Shown here piece by piece: positions 46,601 through 59,704 of a stretch of DNA of 64,000 nt. The translations under genes were made by a program, and so were the position numbers. Every line of letters begins with the position of its first letter. The first letter of the stretch is position 1. Source of the stretch: Owenia fusiformis (taxonomy: Eukaryota; Annelida; Polychaeta; Sabellida; Oweniidae); NCBI GenBank assembly GCA_903813345.2, contig CAIIXF020000005.1:27533375-27597374 (forward strand). Reading direction: 5' to 3'. The notes under the pieces are model-generated. The model ran no database searches, was not told the DNA's origin, and saw nothing but the letters and a program-made list of their open reading frames with translations.

Positions 46601-49600
46601 TTTTTTGTATTCTTTGACTAAGTGATAAATTAACGATGTTCAAGTTTGACTCGCGATGATTCATGCTTTCTCTGTTCGAACGTTTTAAATTAAACGTTCA
46701 GGCTGCAGCATTATTTCTTTTTAACTGATCAAAAATAATTCATTCCATAATACTATTTCAACAGTCCACTTTATTTTAGACAAAATCGTCTCAATTTGCA
46801 AGTACATCACCTCAAGGCTCAGAACAAGCAACCGCCATTCGAATATTTAGGCGAGATATCTTGAAAGAACTTCATTTGATCCTCAAAAATATGAAGAAAC
46901 AAAAGTCGAAAGCAGACAGGATGAGCTTCCTAGCCAATTATAAACGTTTATGCAATAATCTCAGGGAATGGATTGATGATCATACTGTATCATCGTCGAA
47001 AACAAATGCGGAACAGCCATGTCCGACACAGCCCCGTCTGAATTCGAATCAAGAACAATGTCCGACATGCCCCGTCCAAGAAGGAGACCAGGCATTGTTC
47101 ACCGATACCCCAGTCTCTTCTAAACAGACATTGGAACAAACATCTCGTCCACTGATTGGAACTATTCCAAAATGCAGTTAGTACATCGGTTCATCTTTAA
47201 AAGTACCATTCCATATACTTTACAGTGTATATATGTTTTTTTAACTTTTGGAATAAGATGACGTAACATATTGATGCGTATCAGAATGTAGGAGCACCAT
47301 CCTCGACTCGTTCAACGGAGTCTCAAAAATTTTCAGAATCCAATTATAGATAGAAATTTAAGGTAAGGTAATATCTAATTTGGTGTCCATGGTATTACTG
47401 ATCATTGAAAATTGCTTTTGTCATGTTTTAAAATCAATTTTTATCACAGGTTTCACAAAGACCCAAATGTGTTCAACATGTGACGTCGACTTTGGAAATG
47501 CAATAAATGTGACAGGTCTGGGTACGCATGGCTGGTGGTCAATAGATCCGAGCACACAGGGATCAAACGTTTGGGTGATTCGTGGCTATGGCTGGAAGAA
47601 TAGATCAACATTGAAAGAATATGCAAACGAAAGAGAACTGAAGAAAAGAAATCCAACGCGTTCAATAAAAAATATTGCAGGTAAAATCAACGTCCAAAAT
47701 TGTTTGCTATACTGCCTGATCCTGACTACCTATTGTCCTTATATAAATGGTGTTCTTATTTTTAATAAAAGGAGTTACATGTGGCGGAACTGGACACGCG
47801 ATCTACAAAGGTCATTTATATTGCAACCGAGCTAACACAAACAAAATAGTGAAGATCGACATAATCACTGAAACCATTGTCCAAGAGACAGTCCTCCAAG
47901 ATGCCAGTTCCGAAGATGACTATGCATACGACTGGGGCGGTTTATCTAACATTGATTTCGCCCTTGATGACAACGATGTCATGTATGTCATATACGGATC
48001 TTTTAGTAGAGCTGGAATTATGGCAGTGAGCAAACTTGATATGGACTCTCTTAGTATCCTACAAACATGGTATACGTCAATTAATAAGAATAAGGTTGGA
48101 AATGCATTCATAGTAAAAGGAGTGCTTTATATGTTAAACAGCCACAGCAAACCAACTTATATATCTTACTTTGATACAAATACCAATGGAAACACAACTC
48201 TGAGAGTGACTGATATTCCATATAACGGACCAAGCAATGGTTATCTTACTCAACTTGCTTATATGCCAGGGACAGGCTTGCTATATGTTTGGGACAACGG
48301 CCTTCTACAGAAGGTGCCACTTAGGTTCAACAGTTCGGGAAAAGCATCTACTTCACAGTTTAGTAAGTAGTGGAATTACATAAAATAATTTCAATTTATC
48401 AGATTCGTTTATCCAATGGTTAAGTTGGTATTACTCCAGTAATAGTACAGTTCGTGGATTCCACAATGCGAAAGCCATTCTCTTCGTGCCTTAACTAGCT
48501 CATCTAAGTTTAGCGATCTAAGTTTACCGATCGAAAACAACTGAGATCAAGAATGCATTGTGATGAGTCAATATATTTTATCGCACTTAAAAGAGTGCTT
48601 TATTGTCCCCGGGTTATTGTCATCGATTTGTGCGAGCGGGCGCCACAACTTAGCTAGTTTCAAATAAGAATGGAAGTATATTTTTTCTTAGAAGAACACA
48701 AAGGGGAGATATCGTACATAGGCAATGCGATTGATGTTGCATCTGGATATGGCACCTTTGGTTGGTGGTTTAAGGATCCCGTTGATTCAACAGTTTGGCT
48801 TGTGCGCAGCTACCAGAGCAACACTGTGATAGAGAAGTATTCAAATGAGGCGTCCCTTTCAGGGAGCCCCATAGAAAAAATTGATTTAGGTATTTCTTAA
48901 TAATGTAAATAAAACCTAGACAGGATCGGTTAAGCTCAGAGATTTTAAGTTCAGAGATAGTTGTACTGATGACTGATGATACATTTCATTAAAGGAAATA
49001 AGTCAGTTCCTTTACTTAAATTTCTAAATGAACTATCTTGCCCTTGCTTTCACTATTCAATAAAGGTACTCTGAGCGCAGAGTCTAGTTACAATCTACTG
49101 AAGATGAAGCTCTCTTTTAAGCTCTTTCCTTTAATTCGAACGAATGTAAAGGGTATTGAACTTGTGCTACAACATGTATATGTATGTACAACTGTATGAA
49201 AACTACGTATTGTACCTTGCGAAAAATATTTTAGCTGGAGAGGTATGTGTTGGAACAGGACATGCCATATATTCCGGCTATTTCTACTGCAACTTGGCAA
49301 ATACAAATCAAGTCGTCAAAATAAAGATTAGCTCTCGAACAATAGTTGGAAGTGTTGTCCTGATAGACGCCGGGTATCGTAATACATATCCTTACGGTTG
49401 GGGAGGATATACGGACATTGACCTTGCTTTGGACAATGGAAATCGACTTTACGCCATATATGGTTCAAAACAAAATGATGGACACTTTGCAATTGCACTT
49501 TTGGACATCGATACATTCGTCATTGTTAAAACATGGCAGCTCAATGTAAAGAAACAGGGAAGTGGAAATGCATTCATGGCAAATGGAATGCTATATATTC

Positions 49601-51035
49601 TGGACTCGTATAATAATCCATTTAGTTTTAGCTATCGCTATGACACGGCAACAAGTACTCTTACATCACTATCCTTTGCCGGACTCAGATACCCAGGACC
49701 TGAATATGAATATCTTACCTCTTTGGAATATGTTCCTGGAAGTTGTGAGTTGTTAGTATGGAACCATGGATTTCTCCAGAAAGTGCCAATAACCTTTGAT
49801 TACACCGAGTTGACAACTAAACCAACACCAAGGACCACGAGTGATTTACCAACACTGTCTTGTGGTATGTCTATCAACTATTTTTGTCATGGTTACGCTC
49901 ACGTTCCATTTCATGAAAATTCTTTGATTTCTGTGGTGTTTTTGCAGTTTGTTATTTTACATGTACAGTGTAACGCTATTATGTACAGAAACGATATTAT
50001 GATAAGCTATCTTAAGTCTTGGTTCAATTATTGTAAAAAGATTGATTTTTTCGCTTATTCCAAACCCGGGTTCCAAACATTATATTTACATTCGGCATCT
50101 TTTTCTGCCACTTTAATCATGCCAATGATTGTTGTTTTGCTTATTAGGTAGTTCTACTAAGATAATATCGAGCATTAGTCTGGGCATTGGTAATTCAATG
50201 GATTTGAGCTCTGGGCTAGGAACACATGGTTGGTGGTTTGTGGACCCCATAGATTCAACAGTGTGGGTTATGAAAGGCTACGACAAGGCCAATACTCTTG
50301 AGCGGTACACAAACGAGATGTCAATTTTGAGCAATCCTATAAAGAATATAACTCTTAGTATGTATCAACTTTGATATTGGAATCAATATGATGTTTGCTT
50401 TAGTATACAATATGTGTTATGGTGAATTTAGAAACTCATGAAGCCTACAAAATTGTCTTTTTATTTCAGGACAATCGTGTGACGGAACAGGACATGCCAT
50501 ATACGCAGGCTATTTCTATTGCAACTTGGCAAGCTCAAATAGAGTGGTGAAAATTCAGATTAGTACTAAAGAAAACGTTGGTGAAGTGACTTTGAAAGAT
50601 GCTGGTTTCCAGAATACATATCCTTACGATTGGGGAGGATTCTCGGACATTGATCTTGCTTTGGACAATGGAAATAGACTTTATGCCATATATGGTTCTA
50701 TACAAAATGAAGGAAATTTTGCAATTGCACTTTTGGACATTGATACATTGGTCATTGTTGAAACATGGCAGCTCGATGTAAAGAAGAGGAGAGCTGGAAA
50801 TGCATTCATGGCAAATGGAATACTTTATATTCTGGACACGTATAGATCGCCATCATATTTTACCCACTACTTTGACACGACAAGGAATCGTCTAATATCA
50901 CTCTCTTCCAATGAACTCAGCTATCCAGGTCGTTCTAAAAAAAGTTACCTTACTGCTTTAGAATTTATACCTGGAAGATGTGAGCTACTTGCGTGGGACA
51001 GTGGATTCATCCAGAAAATGTCGCTTTCTTTTTAA
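43686..51035 (+). CDS. Olfactomedin gene 4: secreted triple-OLF protein, 1022 aa, ten exons
   Basis: Exons: 43686-43721, 45880-45904, 46368-46552, 46780-47176, 47450-47680, 47772-48362, 48692-48889, 49235-49864, 50148-50357, 50470-51035. The exon lengths equal those of genes 2 and 3. The signal peptide is MSLSVALRILAVVAFVAFL. The order is helical N-terminal region, short stalk (CPTQPRLNSNQEQCPTCP), OLF-A type I, OLF-B and OLF-C type II. In OLF-B the usual CDGTGHAIY motif reads CVGTGHAIY, an Asp to Val change not seen in the other domains. No stop or frameshift is present. The intron 8 tail is the longest (95 residues). Confidence 0.87.
43779..45764 (+). repeat. 50-bp minisatellite in intron 1 of gene 4 (about 30 copies, interrupted)
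   Basis: Same monomer as in genes 2 and 3, broken by the element at 44593-45102. An extra pair of CTCCGCTCTAAAGTTTGAT monomers near 44040-44110 indicates a local duplication. Confidence 0.92.
44593..45102. mobile_element. TIR element with CAGGCCTGTCAACT termini and a run of 29 C
   Basis: CAGGCCTGTCAACT at the left and AGTTGACAGGCCTG at the right are perfect 14-bp inverted termini. TACTCC flanks both (44587-44592 and 45103-45108). The interior repeats TCACGCA words and has a pure C run (44869-44897). Open frames through the C run are artefacts. It is non-autonomous and unclassified. Confidence 0.8.
49865..50151 (+). other. Intron 8 of gene 4, open in frame (95-residue tail)
   Basis: All 283 intron bases are open after exon 8, to the TAG at 50149-50151. 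Compared with gene 2 it differs by +9, +27, -3 and +3 bases, each a multiple of three. The tail ends SATLIMPMIVVLLIR as in gene 2. Confidence 0.45.
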
Positions 51036-52031
51036 TTTTAGTTCATCTTATTGTATGATGGTTTTACCATATTTTAAGAAAAGCTATTCCTCAAATTTTT
51101 TTTTGTGTTTAAAATGACTCAATTCAAACAATTTTCAATTAAAAGTAAATTGTCATGAATGAATAGAAATCGGGCGAACTACTCGGCAACATTGTTGTCC
51201 GATTTTTGGCTTGTTGTTGGGCCGAAAACAACCAGTGCAACAATGTCCTCGAACGTACGAGTCTAATAATAAAATGAATATTTTTACAAATACAATTCAT
51301 CAAAAAGGGCCAATAATCTAGACGTGATTGCATTTTATAATTTTGTAATTACAGTCTGAGTAATAAATAAATGAGTAGTGGATTTGCTGAAATGTAAAAT
51401 ATACTTTTTAGGAGATACGTAGATATTAGGGAGTTTAAGCGTGCAATGTTTTTCGCAACCTAAACGTGAACAGAAAATATTTAAGCTATGAATTTGTACG
51501 GGCGATTGGTACGTTGGCGTTTCGATTTTATGTGCAAGCTTAAACTCCCTAATATATAGACAATATTGGGAACTATGGGCTTTCAAACTACCGTGGTTTG
51601 GAAGCGGTGGTGGAAAATCGACTACACATTTTATTTATTGTCCAGACTATAGTTTAGTATCGATCAAGTCAGTGAAGAGGGCGGATTGATATCTCAAAAG
51701 CAAATACATGTGACAAACATTGATCCAAAATATTGGATGATCCATGAAAATATTTCGATCACTGCGATGTACACGATTATTCTAAAGAATGTCGCGTCGT
51801 GGTGACTGGTATATACAATTAGACTCAACTTTTTTCTGAGTTCTTAAAGTACAAATCTCCGTCGGACTGAAATAAAACCTGCTTATGAACACTGAAAATT
51901 GATTGATTCAAAAGTAAAATGTTATAATAATCGAATTCACTCTTGTTCTTCTGTTGCATATGACATCTCAGAAGACGCAATAACGCGTAAGTAGCCAATT
52001 GCACGCTTGTGCGCATTGATTGTCGTTGTTT
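51036..52031. other. Downstream of gene 4: UTR and MITE, no gene
   Basis: It matches the region after gene 3 closely, with AATAAA near 51361 and the TTAGGGAGTTTAAGC MITE at 51426-51552. Nothing else is recognised. Confidence 0.6.
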
Positions 52032-54901
52032 GTCTTTTTAAAACATACTTTGGTGTTGCTGTATGCACTTGTCCCATCATCAGCAATGTGCCTGGTTTCA
52101 TTGTTATTTCGGGTCTTTCAACATTGTATAACACTACCAGGTGACCCTGTGACGATCCTTCAGATTACTTTGAGCATGGTTATGTAATCGCCTTGAAGGA
52201 TTGTCACTTTGTTTAACTTTTTGCTCTTCACTTTATCAATTGTGCTTTTAGTTACTCAATATTTAAAGAGTTATGAAATAATTTAAATTCTGTAAAAGGG
52301 TAGTACTTTGGCTATTCTCTTAAAGTATGGTTAAAGTTTAATAATTTTACTCTATATTTATATTTAGGTTAATAACCTTCTCTTGTGTTTTTCATGTAAT
52401 ATTATTTACAGGATTAATGTCAACATATATATTTTGTTTATAACAAGAGTTTAATCTGAAGGTTTTAGGCCCAGTTTCATGTTTAATGTTATGTTACAAA
52501 CTTTTTAGAAAGGGCAGTTGTCTGGGTTTGTTTTCAAAATCCAAAGTGAGGCTTATTAAGCTTGATTTAAGTAAATAAGCACGTTTTAAGTGAATTGTCT
52601 TTTTCTGTGCTTTTATGCTTCGAATTCAAGCCGGCCAGACATGGAAAACATTTTGTGGAATTTTAAACATTAAATCGTCACTAAAATTGGATATTTATAT
52701 TGCCGCAGATAAACCAACTTAGGTGTACGAGTTGGTAAAGGTAATTGACTTGATCTAATTGTATTTTTGCAGAGTTTTAGTCTTTGAAAAGAAGTATCTG
52801 TACACTTGATTTTTCCTTCATTTTATTTATTTGCCTTGTGAACATCCCATTTTTAAATTGTCCCAGGGATTGTTAAGGAACATTTCACAAGGTTAGCGCA
52901 AGGTTAATCCCCACAGGGAATCGTTTAGGAATATTTGACAAGGTGTACGAAAAGTTACGGTCTTTACGAACCTTATGTAACTTGCTCTAAACCAGAGTCA
53001 ACTGCAAATTCCTGGGGTTCATAGACACCTCTATACGACATCCCCCCATCCAGTTTGGGACTGTATTTAGTTTGTTCACAGGGTAAATTTTATTGATACA
53101 CTAGAAATACTCCTTTGTATATTTGTATGTTAAATTCTGGGTAATTTAAAGGTGAAATCCCGGGCTTATGGGACCATTATCAAACAACTGATCATTGATC
53201 ATTGAAGTACTTTTAAGGGTCATGGTCATTCGAAGCCCATTTTCGGACTTAAGACACCCCCTCCCCTTCTAGTTTTCCATGTCTGGTCTAATTCTATGTT
53301 AACCACATTCTAATTCATTATAGATACTAGAATACTTTTAAAATACTGTTTCCCATTTGTTTGCCAATTGTACCATAGTCTGATAGTGGCAAAATGATGT
53401 TCCACTTTTCATGTGAGTAGTATAGAGAGCTGATTTCAACCCCACCAGGGATTATATAAAATTGCACTGTTGAGTTACATTTTTGGGAAAAGACACATTT
53501 TAGGCTTTGTTGCAAATTGTTTAACTGAACTTCCATTAGCTGTGCTGTTTTATGCATGTTTGGTTTGAGAGATTATTTACTTGATATACCATCTCGGCAG
53601 TACTGAATTGTGTAATGTTTGTGTAGATTAGTACATAGAAATAGAGTCGTTTTTATACATTATATAAAAATCCACAGAATATCACTTCTTGTGTTCAATT
53701 GTTTATATATATGTTAGAAATCCCCCCTCATTTTATCTAAAGTAGATTCTGGATTCAAAATAGATTCCGACTAAATTCCAGGTGACTTAAGTGATACTAA
53801 CATTCAAGCAACAAGCTTTATCTTAGCTCATATTTGCTAAGGGCTTCTTTGAATAACAATCACTCACAATAAGTCATACATATATTTTCCCAGAAACTAT
53901 GCAATAGTGCAAAGCTAAAGTACAATCCAGGATCTTACTTTCTTATTTAACCTTTGTCTTATTGAGAATATTAGTGAGAATTTCATTCACCCTGGTTCCA
54001 AGTCGTTACCTCAAACATCATTTACTTCCAATGTTTTCTTACTTGCTTGTTTAAATGGTGTACAAGTAATATTATCCCCTGATGAGTTTGACAGACTCTT
54101 GATTTGAAATAGCCCTACTTTAATTCTTACAAAATCTCCCATTTTAAGTGTGAACAGTGAGCTTTATATACAGCTCGAAGTCCATTGTAGCCCCCAGTGG
54201 CTAAGACTTCTACCTGGTTATACTCACACCCTAACATTATACTTATTTGATACAACTGAACACTGGGCACATTCAGAATCTGGAGTCTGTTGCCATTCGC
54301 CTTTATGAGACAAACAACTTACATTGAAAACTGCCAATCTTACTTAGTCTATATTCAGATTTTGTTATCCCGAAATTGTCCCACTTCATCCCAATTATTT
54401 TTATCCCAGAATTTATCCCTAAATTTTTATCCCTAAATTATCCCTAAATTTTCATCGCAAAATTTATCCCAATTTGATCCAATTTTGTTATGATACTGTG
54501 AACACGGATGTTGTTCAAATAAATAGGGATACACATTTCAACTTTTACTTGAACTTGTCCCGAAACTAAGTTAATGAAAACATCAAATCAAACTATTGAT
54601 TCTAAGACTGTATTCTGTTTACGACCCCCAAACCACGCTACCACACGAGGGTCGTAACAACCCCACTAGAGTGGTGTGGGACAAGTGTGTGCTATTCAAG
54701 CTAAATACTTCTTATTAGTGTCTTATTTTGTTTTCCAGTTATCTGCTCGTTTGATCCAGATCCATTTTGATGCTTTCTCTGCTGATTTTGTGATACTTCC
54801 AATTGCTCTCTTTCTTGAATTGCCATTTATCCCTAAAATCCCTAATGTTCTCCAGAGTGATTGTCATGCGAAACCTCGACAGCCAACTTCAACTCCAACT
54901 T
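52032..54901. mobile_element. Unclassified 2.87-kb insertion private to unit 4
   Basis: Unit 3 reads straight through (GTCGTTGTTTGTAATTAG near 40122). In unit 4 the same sequence is split after GTTTGT and resumes at GTAATTAG, with TTTGT on both sides as a possible 5-bp target duplication. Inside there is a hairpin (GTGACGATCCTTCAGATTAC near 52148 and its mirror ending CACTTT near 52212), a degenerate TTATCCC repeat (54365-54480) and a GGGTCGTAAC/GTTACGACCC pair near 54620-54660. No transposase, polymerase or TG..CA LTR ends were recognised. Confidence 0.5.
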
Positions 54902-55007
54902 TGTAATTAGTAATTCCAAACAAATGGTTTAGAAAATAAGATTATTATAGGCACTTTCGTGTTCATTCAAGCAAAATAGTAAAACAAATATTACATTTCG
55001 AGCAGTT

Positions 55008-55385
55008 TGGACACCTGAACAGTTTGGCCGGTTGGGTTAGACTGTGGTCGAATGTACCGGGGGATACGGAGGTCCCGCGTTCGAGCCCCAGGTACGGAGT
55101 TGTTGATCATTGTTACTACGGACACCCGGTCCGAAGGTCCAACCGTTTACCGGCCCTTGGCATGGGTTGGTTCTCTGGCCGCTCTTGCCGGAGACAGATT
55201 GTGAGACTGTGGTTGGTTCCTCCACTAACGTGCTTTAGTAAACTCCGGGAGTCATATAGTATGGTAGCGGGCCCCCACCAAGGGCAGTAGTGGAACGACG
55301 CGAATCGGTCCCAGTATGGTTGCCTTGCAACTGAAGAGACTCGAGGAAATCATGCCATTCGCAGTGACCCAGAAAAGACTTTTGC
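55008..55385 (+). repeat. tRNA-derived SINE (unit 4 copy)
   Basis: Head with TGGCCGGTTGG and GCGTTCGAGCC, body as in the other units. It diverges slightly more from the unit 2 and unit 3 copies (for example CCGTTTACCGGCCCTTGGCA). Confidence 0.7.
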
Positions 55386-56420
55386 TTTTTGATACAACTT
55401 TTTTAATTCAAATAAAAGCATGATGGCTGTAATGTAGCCAGAACATCCTTTGAGAGCTATTCCTATGTGATAAGTTTAAAATTGTATATATTTTATCAAT
55501 TTTTATTCAATTATGCATAATCTCATCACGTAGCATCATCATGTTCTTGTATTAAATTGCCATCATCGAACTGCTCGACTTTAATGGTGTTTTAAATGTA
55601 TATATTTCTGACGAATAATTTACATTCGCACTTTTCTTACTGAGTTATATAGCCACCATTTAGAATCTGAATAATTGAAATAATTTTTTTGGAGCGCTCC
55701 ATGATGAGACATTTGGAAATATTTTTCGCCTCGTCTTTTATTTCTTCCTGGCCATGCCACTGTATACGGAACCCTAATAATGTACAAGGATAGTGACACA
55801 ACCATTGAGGTCGGTCAACAGAATTGTCTGAATGAGAGAAATTAATAAAATAAATAGTACTGTGGGCACTTGGCTCACATGGTGTTGCTCAAAAAGTGAA
55901 TGATGGCTAAAATGGCAGAAAATAAAAAGAACGAATATAATTTTTGCCGATTTTTTGTGACAAAATTATTTCAAACAACTTCTCTTTACAGTGACATGGC
56001 TTTCTACAATGCAGGACACCTGGAGTTATTTGTAAAGCTAGGAAATGGGCCAACTGAATTTCGCGAAACAAAAACGGCGACCATTTAGAAAATAGGCGAG
56101 CTTATGAACCAGGTGTCATAGCGGAGTGCTCTGTATTGATGTTGAACAAAAATAACTCAAAACGGGAATCCTATCCACAGAGGTTTTAAAGCAAATAGTT
56201 TTTCTATATTGATGTTGAACAAAAATAACTTAAAACGGGAAACAGGCCAATTGTTGACAGACCGACAGACAGACAGATGGACAGACAGACAGACGGACGA
56301 GTGATTGCAATAGCTCACCATGTGAGCTAATAAAAATATGATAAAGTGTAAAAACGAAAACAAAAATGGAAGTTTTGATAAAAAATTGAATTTAAACAAT
56401 AAACAGAAACTGGAATGTGG

Positions 56421-56896
56421 TTTTAAAATATCATTTTAATCTCATGTTTTTCTTCTCCTTACATTAATAACAGAAGATGAGCAGGTGATAAATCCATAAA
56501 AATTGTACAAGAGTATTTATAGAATCTGTACATGCTAGCAGATACTATATTGAAGGATTTAAGCCTTGGACTGCATTGTGTGCTGAACCATTCCACGAAG
56601 ATGTTGTTTTCAAGTCTTTGCATGACCCTGCAGCGGGGATGCAAAGTTTAGGAAACAACATCTGAATGGAATGAAGCAGCCATAGTGCATTGCGTCTTGG
56701 GCTTAAATTCTTTTCACACATTGCAAAATATTTTCTATGAAATCACCTAAACGATACAAAATCAATAAAAGAATATATTTCAATGAAACTTTTTGCAAGG
56801 GCCAAATATTGGAAAATTCAATTTCGATCTCAATCGCTTAGCAACTGTACACAACAAATGCGTTATTGATATTTCACACACCACCCCATGCAGATA
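56421..56896. other. Intergenic, nothing recognised
   Basis: The sequence after the end of segmental unit 4 has short open frames without domains and no clear repeat structure until the palindrome at 56897. Confidence 0.5.
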
Positions 56897-57748
56897 CACC
56901 CTATGCAGACAGAGCCTGTGGGAAATATTGGGTGCGGAGCAAATGAGCGGAGGGTGCGGAGCTAACGGTCATTTTTGAATTTAAATTTGGGATATTTCTG
57001 AAACTAAGCCGTTTTGGGACTTCAAATATACCAAGATATGTGTATTTGACACCAAATATCAATACAATTGTGAAAATAGTAGCGCAATTCATTCTATAGC
57101 GACGCAGTGTGCCTTAAAACTTTCCCAGACCTATATATTTTGAAATTATCCTGTTAATACTGAGTCCCCAGCATTCATAAAAAATAGTGTTCAAGGTACA
57201 CTATCTTTACAAATTATTTTTGCATCTTGGAAGCCAGGCAGTATCTGTGTGATTTTATAAAAATTCGGAAATGTTCTTCAGATATGAGCCCCCTCTAAAT
57301 ATTGGGTGCGGAGCTACGTTTATAAACGTAGCTCCGCACCCAATATTTAGAGGGGGCTCATATCTGAAGAACATTTCCGAATTTTTATAAAATCACACAG
57401 ATACTGCCTGGCTTCCAAGATGCAAAAATAATTTGCATGGGTAGTGTATCTTGAACACCATTTTTTATGAATGCTGGGGACGCAGTATTAAAAGGATAGT
57501 CTCAAAATATATAGGTCTGGGAAATATTTAAGGCATACTGCGTCGCTATAAAATGAGTTGCACTACTATTTTCACAATTGTATTGATATTTGGTGTCAAA
57601 TACACATATCTTGGTATATTTGAAGTCCCAAAACGGCTTAGTTTCAGAAATATCCCAAATTTAAATTCAAAAATGACCGTTAGCTCCGCACCCTCCGCTC
57701 ATTTGCGCCGCACCCAATATTTCCCACAGGCTCTGTCTGCATAGGGTG
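56897..57748. mobile_element. 852-bp near-perfect palindrome (fold-back element) with 5-bp target duplication
   Basis: The element starts CACCCTATGCAGACAGAGCC and ends with its reverse complement. AGATA flanks both sides (56892-56896, 57749-57753). The symmetry axis lies between 57322 and 57323, inside ACGTTTATAAACGT, exactly midway, so each arm is 426 bp with only scattered mismatches. GGGTGCGGAGC words recur within each arm. Mirror-image open frames (56901-57092 minus and 57553-57744 plus) are a consequence of the palindrome. Confidence 0.85.
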
Positions 57749-59704
57749 AGATAGATCGCCTAAGATTACATTCGTATGATGTGAGACTCGACATTCACCA
57801 GGAAAATATTTTGTCACCCATGAAGCAAATTAATTTTTTTAACATTTTTAAATTAACACCTTGCTTAGTTATTGTGTGAATAGGCTATTAAGCGTGTTGG
57901 CTCAATTCAAGTGTTTCACCAGATACAGTATGTATTTGCCATGGACAGTCTTCTAGTTTTGCACATATAAAAGCAATCCTCTTCAGAAATCAGTCATATA
58001 TAGGTTAGGTTAAATCAATTCATTCATCAGCTAACAATGTGTTTCTATTAGTCTAACTAGAAGTGGAAAAACATCTATTGAAATGAAAAAGTTAATTGTC
58101 ATTGAAATTGACATATACATGTACCTGAGAGCATCATTCTATGTTAGTCTCAGCATGTACCATTGGCGCTGTGTTAAACTTTCAAGAGATTTCAAGAGAG
58201 AATCAGATACTTTCTAAATATGATTCCAACTGGCAATGGATTCCAAATGAGAGATTACATTAATATATTCTTAGCTATTAATAATTTGTTTCATTTATTC
58301 ATTTGATTATTAAAAATCCATGAAAAAAATTATTTAAAACATTTGCGTTCTATAACTGAAATCATAGAAACATATCCGATTCTCCCTTTAAATTACTTAA
58401 TTTAGAATAATGTCCACATCTATTAAATACCCTTCCCTGTTTTCGCTTACATATCATGATAAACTTGTTTATGTTCTGAACATGTTTTCAAAGATAATCA
58501 AAGTAATAATGTTAATAAAACAAATATGAGTATTTTTTGATAAAATTAAAATTGTAAGATCATTTGAAAATGTACAATAAAAATATAATGAAGCAAAAAT
58601 AATGGCACTTAACTGGTTTACCTATTTACAGTAAAACCTGTCTGCGTAATTACCAGGTGGAGCAGTCTACATAATTAGTACTAAGAGACATAAAATACCC
58701 GTAAGTTATTTCATGGTAAGACTGGTATGGAAATGATGTCTGATTTCACCTTTAGGAATGGACTTTCTGAACTGCCATCCTCCGTTGGAACGAAATAAAT
58801 TTCCAAAAGTTTTGATGCCAAGGTCTAAAATCGATTCCCTTCTATTCCATACCAGCCCTAGTATCTATTTTTACCTAACTATAAGCCCCTAGAAAATTAG
58901 CTTGTACATGTTTACATAGGATGATCTTTTCTTGTTCCTAGTGTTAACTAGGTACATATAACATGAATAATGTACCTCTATAAAGGCTAAATGTTATTTG
59001 TGAGGTGACTTGCAGTATTGATAAAAATATACCTAGTATACATTTGAAACAATTACCTCTAGGCAATAAAATCTTCCTTATCTCATTTGTTCTCATCTGA
59101 ATAGCAGCTATTTTGGAACAACATTCAGTGATAAAAAGAAAATCTAATTCTACCATAATAAACTTTGCTAAAATCAATAAATAAGTATTTCATTAACACA
59201 AAATCATTAATCATTAGAGTAACATTTTGGCTAGGCTCAAAGAGCATTAATAATAGCCAAATAAGAATACAATATTTAATAAAAAACAAACAATCGAAGT
59301 TACACATAAGTTAATTAATAAGTTAATTTAATCAATAAGTTAATTAATATATAACTGGTTCCAGCCCAATTGTTTTCATATAATCTCTATAATAGCACAC
59401 TTTCCTATATTTTGAGTATCTTGAGTTAAAATGTTACAAAGAGAATGACAAACAGTCATATTTCACATATAATAAGGTCTCTTGCCTTAATAATAACTCT
59501 TCCTTTACTTCAATGTTTGAATTGTTTGTCATTCAACAATTCCATCTACATTGCTTAGCCAAAGCAGAAAGTGGAAAAGTTATTCTGGATCTCGAATCCT
59601 GATTTTTGAGCTAAGATTGACGGTTCCTCTGATTCACTCAGATCCTAATGTGTCAGGCTGGACCAGGTGCCATGGGAAGTGATCCATGTACCACTTGTAG
59701 TTTT
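57749..59704. other. AT-rich intergenic region, possible SARM1 3' UTR at its right end
   Basis: No gene is recognised. A single end of the CAGTAAAACCTGTC element lies at about 58631. The part next to 59704 is presumably 3' UTR of SARM1 on the minus strand, but no clear polyadenylation signal close to the stop was identified. Confidence 0.5.

Larger units (their letters stand above)
41852..56420 (+). repeat. Segmental duplication unit 4 (contains gene 4)
   Basis: It starts at TACATTATGCA. Homology to unit 3 continues to about 56420 and then stops. It is longer than its siblings because of a private 2.87-kb insertion (about 52032-54901) and a 510-bp insertion in the minisatellite (44593-45102). 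Confidence 0.75.

Noticed and set aside
56901-57744. Two near-identical open frames (MNCATIF../MSCTTIF..) on opposite strands
   Set aside because: They are mirror images produced by the palindrome.
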